The notes under the pieces were generated by a model. That model was given only the letters and a program-made list of their open reading frames with translations. It searched no databases and was not told the origin of the DNA. From positions 88,200-152,199 of the forward strand of contig JAKCWW010000117.1 in the NCBI GenBank assembly GCA_026260175.1: DNA of 64,000 nt, written 5' to 3'. The position numbers were made by a program, and so were the translations under genes. This stretch comes from Reticulitermes lucifugus. Its lineage: Eukaryota > Arthropoda > Insecta > Blattodea > Rhinotermitidae. The stretch's first letter is position 1. Each line of letters opens with the position of its first letter. This document shows positions 58,820 to 64,000 of this stretch, piece by piece.

Positions 58820-59005
58820 AGTGATGAATTGGAAAGGATTTGGAAGGAAACAGTTGTGCCCTAATCGAGTTACTATCCTGGAATTTGCATGAAGGGAAGG
58901 AGAAAAAACACTAAATCAGTCGGCTAGATTTGCCGTTGACAAGCCTGGGGTTCGAACCAGATACCTCCTGAAAATAAGCCCACAGCGTTACGCAACATTA
59001 ACCAG
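58820..59005 (-). mobile_element. SINE family D, minus strand
   Basis: The plus strand reads GTGATGAATTGGAAAGGATT, GGAAGGAAACAGTTGTGCCC and TACTATCCTGGAATTTGCAT, then GGTTCGAACCAGATACCTCC. On the minus strand the last is box B CTGGTTCGAACCCCAGG, with the head GGTTAATGTTGCGTAACGCT before it. It is the best D copy in the window. Confidence 0.75.
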
Positions 59006-59806
59006 TTTGGTAGTAACATTGTTAGTTGCATATTTTCAAATAAGATTGCACTAAGAACCTACCAAAATAAATCAAATTACTTATTTTTAATTACCCTCAT
59101 TTTGCATAAAAAATGTCTATATGCAGACAAATATCAGCTTCGGTTTCATCTGTAAACACAAAGAGAAAGTTATAATTCTTAGTTTAATAACACTGTACCT
59201 GTCTAACATAACTGTGCAGTTTTTACACACATTAAAGATAAGATCATGCCAGAAAATAGGTAGCAAAATTTTGTGTACTTTTAACAAACTCGTTTCTCGG
59301 TAAATGCAGGATATGCTGCAGAATAACACAAAGCAAACAGCAGGAAGTTATCGTAATTTGAAGCTGCGTGTGGGCGGAATTCATTTCGGAAGCACAGCGA
59401 TTGAACTGATATGAAATTGCTCATTGACCCTCTGTTTAATTTCATGTATAGAGCGAAACATTGGCTGGCAGAGCGGAGGAACATGCTAAAGTCTGTAGAC
59501 GGTATAACACCATTTTCAGGATTGAACTGCTGAAATTTACAAATCATCCACAGAATTTGTATTTCCCGACTGCGCCATCTGTTGTGTCTTTAGCATAATG
59601 GTCAAAATAAACACATACATATTTTTGCTGAATGTAATGAAAGTAGTAAAAGGCGTTCCAAGGGAATAAGCTCAACGTTTGTTGAATTTTGTTAATTAAG
59701 TCTACCATCTAAAATATTTTAAATGCAGGGTGTGAATCTTAATAAGCATTATACTAGAGGTCACAAATGCATACCAATTTTTAGTAAGAAAATTCGCTTC
59801 TGAGAA
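59006..59806. other. Unassigned stretch
   Basis: AT-rich; no exon or repeat boundary seen. Confidence 0.45.
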
Positions 59807-59887
59807 TACAGGGCATACACAAAAAATGGTGCAGTTTTAATAGTGTTCACTATTAAAACCGCACCATTCGTTTGTGTATGCCCTGTA
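59807..59887. mobile_element. Miniature hairpin transposon (MITE) with TA ends
   Basis: CAGGGCATACACAAAAAATG...CACTATTAAAACC...TTTGTGTATGCCCTG: 59809-59885 is an almost perfect 77-bp hairpin, flanked by TA on both sides (59807-59808 and 59886-59887). A TA target and CAG-type ends fit a Tc1/mariner-related MITE. It has no coding capacity and is young, given only about one mismatch in each arm. Confidence 0.85.
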
Positions 59888-60734
59888 TAATAAAAAGGTC
59901 CGATTAACTTTGCATACGCTAGGGGCTGTGTTACATTCTTAGACTGCATAGCTTCTTTCCTTCTAGACAGATGTGTTTACGAAAGACTACAGATTTAACT
60001 GTGCATGTAATGAAAAAAATTCGAAAGGAGAAAAAACAGGGCACATTTTGTGATCGAAATTTTGTTACCAAATTTAAACTGTCGTGATATTTTTGTATGA
60101 GTATCTTTCAGTGATAAAGTGTTCAACACTAACCTCTCATAAAACTTAAGATCTGAAAGAGTGACCACACCACAAGGTGGTTTCAATCTCCACAAAGGCA
60201 TTGCAATTTCTACTACTGTGGTTCGACATTTGACCCCGATGCATCGTCTCAGGAAGGATAAGTTAAACATGTTTTATATTTACAGGTGTAAAGCCTATGA
60301 ACCAGCCACTTTAAACGAAGAAAAGCACTTTTTACAGATTGTTTTAATTTTATGAATACAAGAATGGTTCGAGGCATAAAACAGCGACATTTATAAATTT
60401 AGCTGAAAGTTCATGTATTCTGACTTTTCTAAAAGGTGAGTTGGTGGAGCAATACAGAACACGGGTCGTTCTAGGCCCAGTCTTGTCACATATGAGGACT
60501 GATTTTTAATATCAGTTTCAGCGGACTCTCATATACTAATAACTGGAGATTGAGGCTTCTTGAATTGCTAAAATATGTAATGACAAAACAACTCTAAACA
60601 CAGCAGCCGGTGTATAAATTGACATTTCATTTGTGACAAAACACAAATATTTTCAAAGGTGTTTGGCTCGCAGTAGTGGCGGAACAGAGGATCCCAGTTG
60701 CTGACTGAAGAAGCTAGACTTTCTGTGAGGCAGT
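59888..60734. other. Unassigned stretch
   Basis: Short opposed frames near 60.0-60.35 kb carry no domain. No repeat recognised. Confidence 0.4.
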
Positions 60735-60811
60735 GTAAATTAGAAAACCTTGTAATAACCCTCCGCGCCCCCACCATCCGGGGTCCGCTTTCAGCAGGTT
60801 GGGAACCACTC
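60735..60811 (-). mobile_element. hAT-type terminus, minus strand
   Basis: GCAGGTTGGGAACCACTC at the right end is the reverse of the hAT end CAGTGGTTCCCAACCT, preceded by GC-rich subterminal sequence (CGCGCCCCCACCATCCGGGG). No transposase is visible to its left. Confidence 0.5.
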
Positions 60812-61320
60812 TTCACTCTTTTTGAAAATCCCCATCAGTGTGTTTATTCAACGAGGCTGCTCTTCCACTCCATGTTAGAGGCAAGGGTGTTCTTACAGCC
60901 GGCATTTACCTCAGGTCTATGAAGTCACCCACGTCACGAACACGTTGCCCCAGAGCTGGTCCTTCTCGGGGTAATAAATCTCCTCCGGCGACGTATTAAA
61001 GGCAAGTGGGGCGCTCGAAAACTTGTCATGCAGAAACACGCTGTTTACTATACCGTCACGTAATGCCAGACTGCGTAAATCATTTATCGTTCAGATCCTC
61101 CAACACTGCATTATTTATACCTCAAGCTTGACGAGACCGCAAACAAGAACCATTGCTTGCTTTAACTAAATAGAGTACCCCAGACGTTAAGAATTATTTA
61201 ACGCTTACATTAAAAATCTGACTCTAGGAGGAAGACATCAGTAATTATTATTTTTAAAAACTGACCAAACGAACCAGTTTAGTTATTGGTAAACTGACAG
61301 TCACTCGATTAATCAAGGTG
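60812..61320. other. Unassigned stretch
   Basis: No gene or element recognised. Confidence 0.4.
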
Positions 61321-61765
61321 TTCCATGCCCTTGTCGAAACCTAAGGTTCATTACCGCATTCACATCAGCTCGCCACTGCATCCCATCCCCAGCCATTTTA
61401 TAGGGTCCTTATTCTCACATTCTGTTTTATTAAAACCCTTTTCAGTGTTATCCTCCCATCTTTGCCTAGGTCTTACAAGTGACCTTTCCCTTTCAGATTT
61501 TAGACTAATTTATCTGCGGCATTTCTCTTCTCCACGTAGATGCTAGATGTCCCGCTGATTTCACCTTTCTGGCTTTCGTCAACCAAATTATATTATGTAA
61601 ATAGGAAAAATCCTGAAGTCCCCCATCGATGTACATAACTTTCTCCATCTTCCCGTTTTTTATTGTTTCTTAGGTCCAAATATTCTCCTCAGCACCCTTT
61701 TCTCAAATACCCTCAATCTATATTCCTCCTTTTCTATCAGAGGCCATACTTCACATCCACACCAA
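61321..61765 (-). pseudogene. LINE reverse-transcriptase C-terminus, minus strand
   Basis: On the minus strand: YGCEVWPLIEKEEYRLRVFE, then KRVLRRIFGPK, RQRWEDNTEKGF and QWRADVNAVMNLRFR. These are successive blocks of the C-terminal region of a common insect LINE ORF2 ('YGSETW..KEE..RLRVFE..VLRRIFGPKR ... GRPRRRWEDNIKMDL ... QWRALVNTVMNLRVP'). Stops and frame changes separate them. It is a 5'-truncated dead copy. Confidence 0.85.
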
Positions 61766-63066
61766 CAATTCCTGAGGTAGAGAAGCCAAACTTCATACCC
61801 ACACGAAACAACATATGAAGTTGAATTTCTCCCTATGCATTTATAGTATTTTCAGTTGCAGACGGTGGAGATGAAGGATCCTGAACTGAAGCGTTACGGA
61901 ACGTAACCTGCTCCTAAATTCTTGGTTACTTTAATTTAGGTTTGTTACTGTTGTTCCCAGATATCTGAACGTTACTATGATTTTAAATTATTTATTAAGT
62001 AGCTGCTGACAAGACATGAGCACGTACCTAGCTTTTCCTCTTTTATTTCTAAGCCAATTCCATATAAAATCTAATAGAGGTTCTATATATTTATGATATT
62101 TTTGTTTTCGCTCACTAATTTAACATTATTAGCACTGGCCAAAATCGTATGTGCCCCTCCATTAAATCCCAGTTCCACCGTTATTCTCTTGGTCCTTCGT
62201 AACATCGCACTCAAACACGTAATCGGAAAACACATCTCAGTAAATGCTGTAAAGTAGTTCCGGACACGCAAAGGAGACAGGCTTTTAGGCGTGCTGAACA
62301 CTGACACTTGAGTCCTGCAAAGATCAAACAGTGTTTGGTTGTATGAAAATCTTATGATTGTATGCAGGATCTAAAGCCTATAAATAACATGGATAAGACA
62401 AGAACCTTTCAAATCATAATAAGTAGCACAGTCGTTAGCAATATAGTGGATGTGCACTGGCAGAAACGTGGTGTTACCAGGCACATCCGAAGAAATGTAT
62501 TTGAAATTCAACAAATAAATTATTATTATTATTATTACTATATATCACCAAGTTTAGCACTGAAAACTCAGTATTTTGCCCACGCAATTATTATAATTCT
62601 TACAATAAAAACCTATTTTTCCCCTATAGACCACTAAGTCATTGGTCTTTCTAATAAACTCGGATATACGAACTGAATCTTCATACGTAATGTAGTGCAT
62701 TAAGCCCAGTAAATGGGGCTAATCTCTATCCCCGGAAAACAGTAGTCAAACTCGGTGGTTCTGTAAGTAGTGACTGTCACGGGAGGGGATTATGAGAATT
62801 TGCTAAAAGTTGCAAAATCATGCACCTTCAAACAAACGACATAACTTCAATCTTTAGGTAAAACATCGCCGTTGTGCTGCAGGTCTGATGGCTTAATTGA
62901 TAAGCCGAACGTAGTAAATTTTGTTGTGCATGACGATGTTTTGAAATATGTATAAGTTTATTTGACATTCCTTTAGGTAAAACCTAACCTATCGAACAAA
63001 AACTTACAAATTGAGAAAGGAAGCAAATTCACCACATTTTATGTTTCCCAAAATTTATAACCATGT
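61766..63066. other. Unassigned stretch
   Basis: (ATT)n at 62518-62536. Nothing else recognised. Confidence 0.45.
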
Positions 63067-63250
63067 TTAAAAGAGCCCATCACTTGCCCTTATCCTTAGT
63101 AAATCAATCCCGTCCACATCCTCCTGCCCGATTTCCTTACAATCCAATTTAATATTATCCTCCAATATACACGTCAGCCTTCCAATTGGTATCATTCCTC
63201 GAGGTTTTCCCACCAAACCTCTATAAGCCTTTCTAAGGAAAAAGCATGAA
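63067..63250 (-). pseudogene. LINE reverse-transcriptase C-terminal scrap, minus strand
   Basis: RGLVGKPRGMIPIGRLTCIL, then EDNIKLDCKEIGQEDVDGID and LLRIRASDGLF match 'VGRPEGKRPLGRPRRRWEDNIKMDLREIG..DVDWI.LAQDRDRWRAL' with no stop over about 60 codons. It is probably the same LINE family as at 61.3 kb. Confidence 0.82.
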
Positions 63251-64000
63251 TATAAAAAGTCAACCAGTCCATTTTTACAATGTGACAGAACAGTCAAGAA
63301 TTCAAAGCATGGGTTTAAAAAATATCAACAGCCGTTCCATTGTAACTATCGCAACCGAATTTATACTGACTATACAGCGTTTCTGCGTCCGAAATAACTG
63401 TGAGCGAAGCCCATCAGATGGCAAAAGTAAACTGAAGAGATCTACCAAATTACGCAAGAGAGAGTCGAAGAATGCTTTTTGTAGCTTTGCTAAATTATCT
63501 TACTCGAAATCTGCAAATAAAAACTGATGGTGCACTGTCAAATATACGGCGTACCTAACGGGGTGTCTCGACTATATGATGCGCAGATGTGCAAATAAAA
63601 CATTCACAGGCCGCGTGTAAATTTTGTCGTCCATTCAAAGAACTGTTTAAAAAATAATGACTTCCTTAAGGAAGTATTTTTTGTTCACACCTGATACCAT
63701 TTCATTTCCAATTCATACAACTTGATTCTACTCCTTCTCCTCGTCACAATTTAGTTCTCCACTCTAAAGAATCGAGAGACTCAAAAATGGAGAAAAAAAT
63801 TATAAGTACGAGGTGGATTGTACACAGAAACATTCTTTGCAAAAAAAGAAGTGTTCTTGTTCAGTTCAAATGTTCAGTGTGCCCTACTTGTTATTACTTG
63901 TAAGACCTGGGGCCTGAGGCTAGGTATGAGGGATAAAGGAATGTCTTTCATGTGTCTGAATGTTCCGCCTAACTCAAAGCTGATGCAGTGCTATAATCAC
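63251..64000. other. Unassigned stretch to the window end
   Basis: A 93-codon plus-strand frame (63246-63527) has no recognisable domain. No splice-bounded exon found. Confidence 0.45.

Overview
The window looks like gene-poor nuclear DNA from a large insect genome. The evidence is tRNA-derived SINEs of at least four families, RNase H-bearing and other LINE fragments, mariner, pogo/Tigger and hAT fossils, many foldback elements, AT-rich filler, and only two convincing host exons separated by a 6.3-kb intron. A cockroach-, termite- or stick-insect-like (polyneopteran) source is my inference from the repeat mix; nothing here proves it. I saw no bacterial-type operon, rRNA, CRISPR array or LTR/viral element.

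Layout. 1-299: end of a 55-bp satellite. 2.0-17.2 kb: SINEs, (AAT)n tracts, a degenerate minisatellite, foldbacks and a hammerhead-ribozyme-shaped motif at 3360-3403. 17.9-21.7 kb: a full-length but decayed mariner, then two mariner fragments on opposite strands. 22.7-25.9 kb: mostly unassigned, with SINE, hAT and LINE scraps. 26.25-27.13 kb: a nested inverted-repeat structure carrying hammerhead-like motifs in both orientations. 28.9-33.7 kb: SINEs, a foldback with another hammerhead-like motif, an internally deleted Tigger, and paired hairpins. 34.2-39.0 kb: a nearly full-length, decayed LOA/Lian-like LINE on the minus strand. 39-46 kb: SINEs and a Tigger N-terminus.

46.7-53.4 kb: two plus-strand exons of a host collagen-domain gene, with an intron full of repeat debris. 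The remainder of that gene must lie outside the window or in exons too short to see. 53.4-64 kb: SINEs, a foldback, a hammerhead-like motif at 58568-58610, a perfect-hairpin MITE with TA ends, an hAT terminus and two LINE C-terminal fragments.

The most unusual signal is a recurring RNA fold: CTGANGA, one extra base, a short stem II, GAAA, a tiny stem III, then a strand that pairs with the bases just before CTGANGA. It occurs at six places with stem I pairing still visible, and at further decayed places. It is associated with foldback repeats in at least two loci. That is what remnants of Penelope-like elements (or related hammerhead-bearing retroelements) would look like. The collagen gene is the only host gene I can support.
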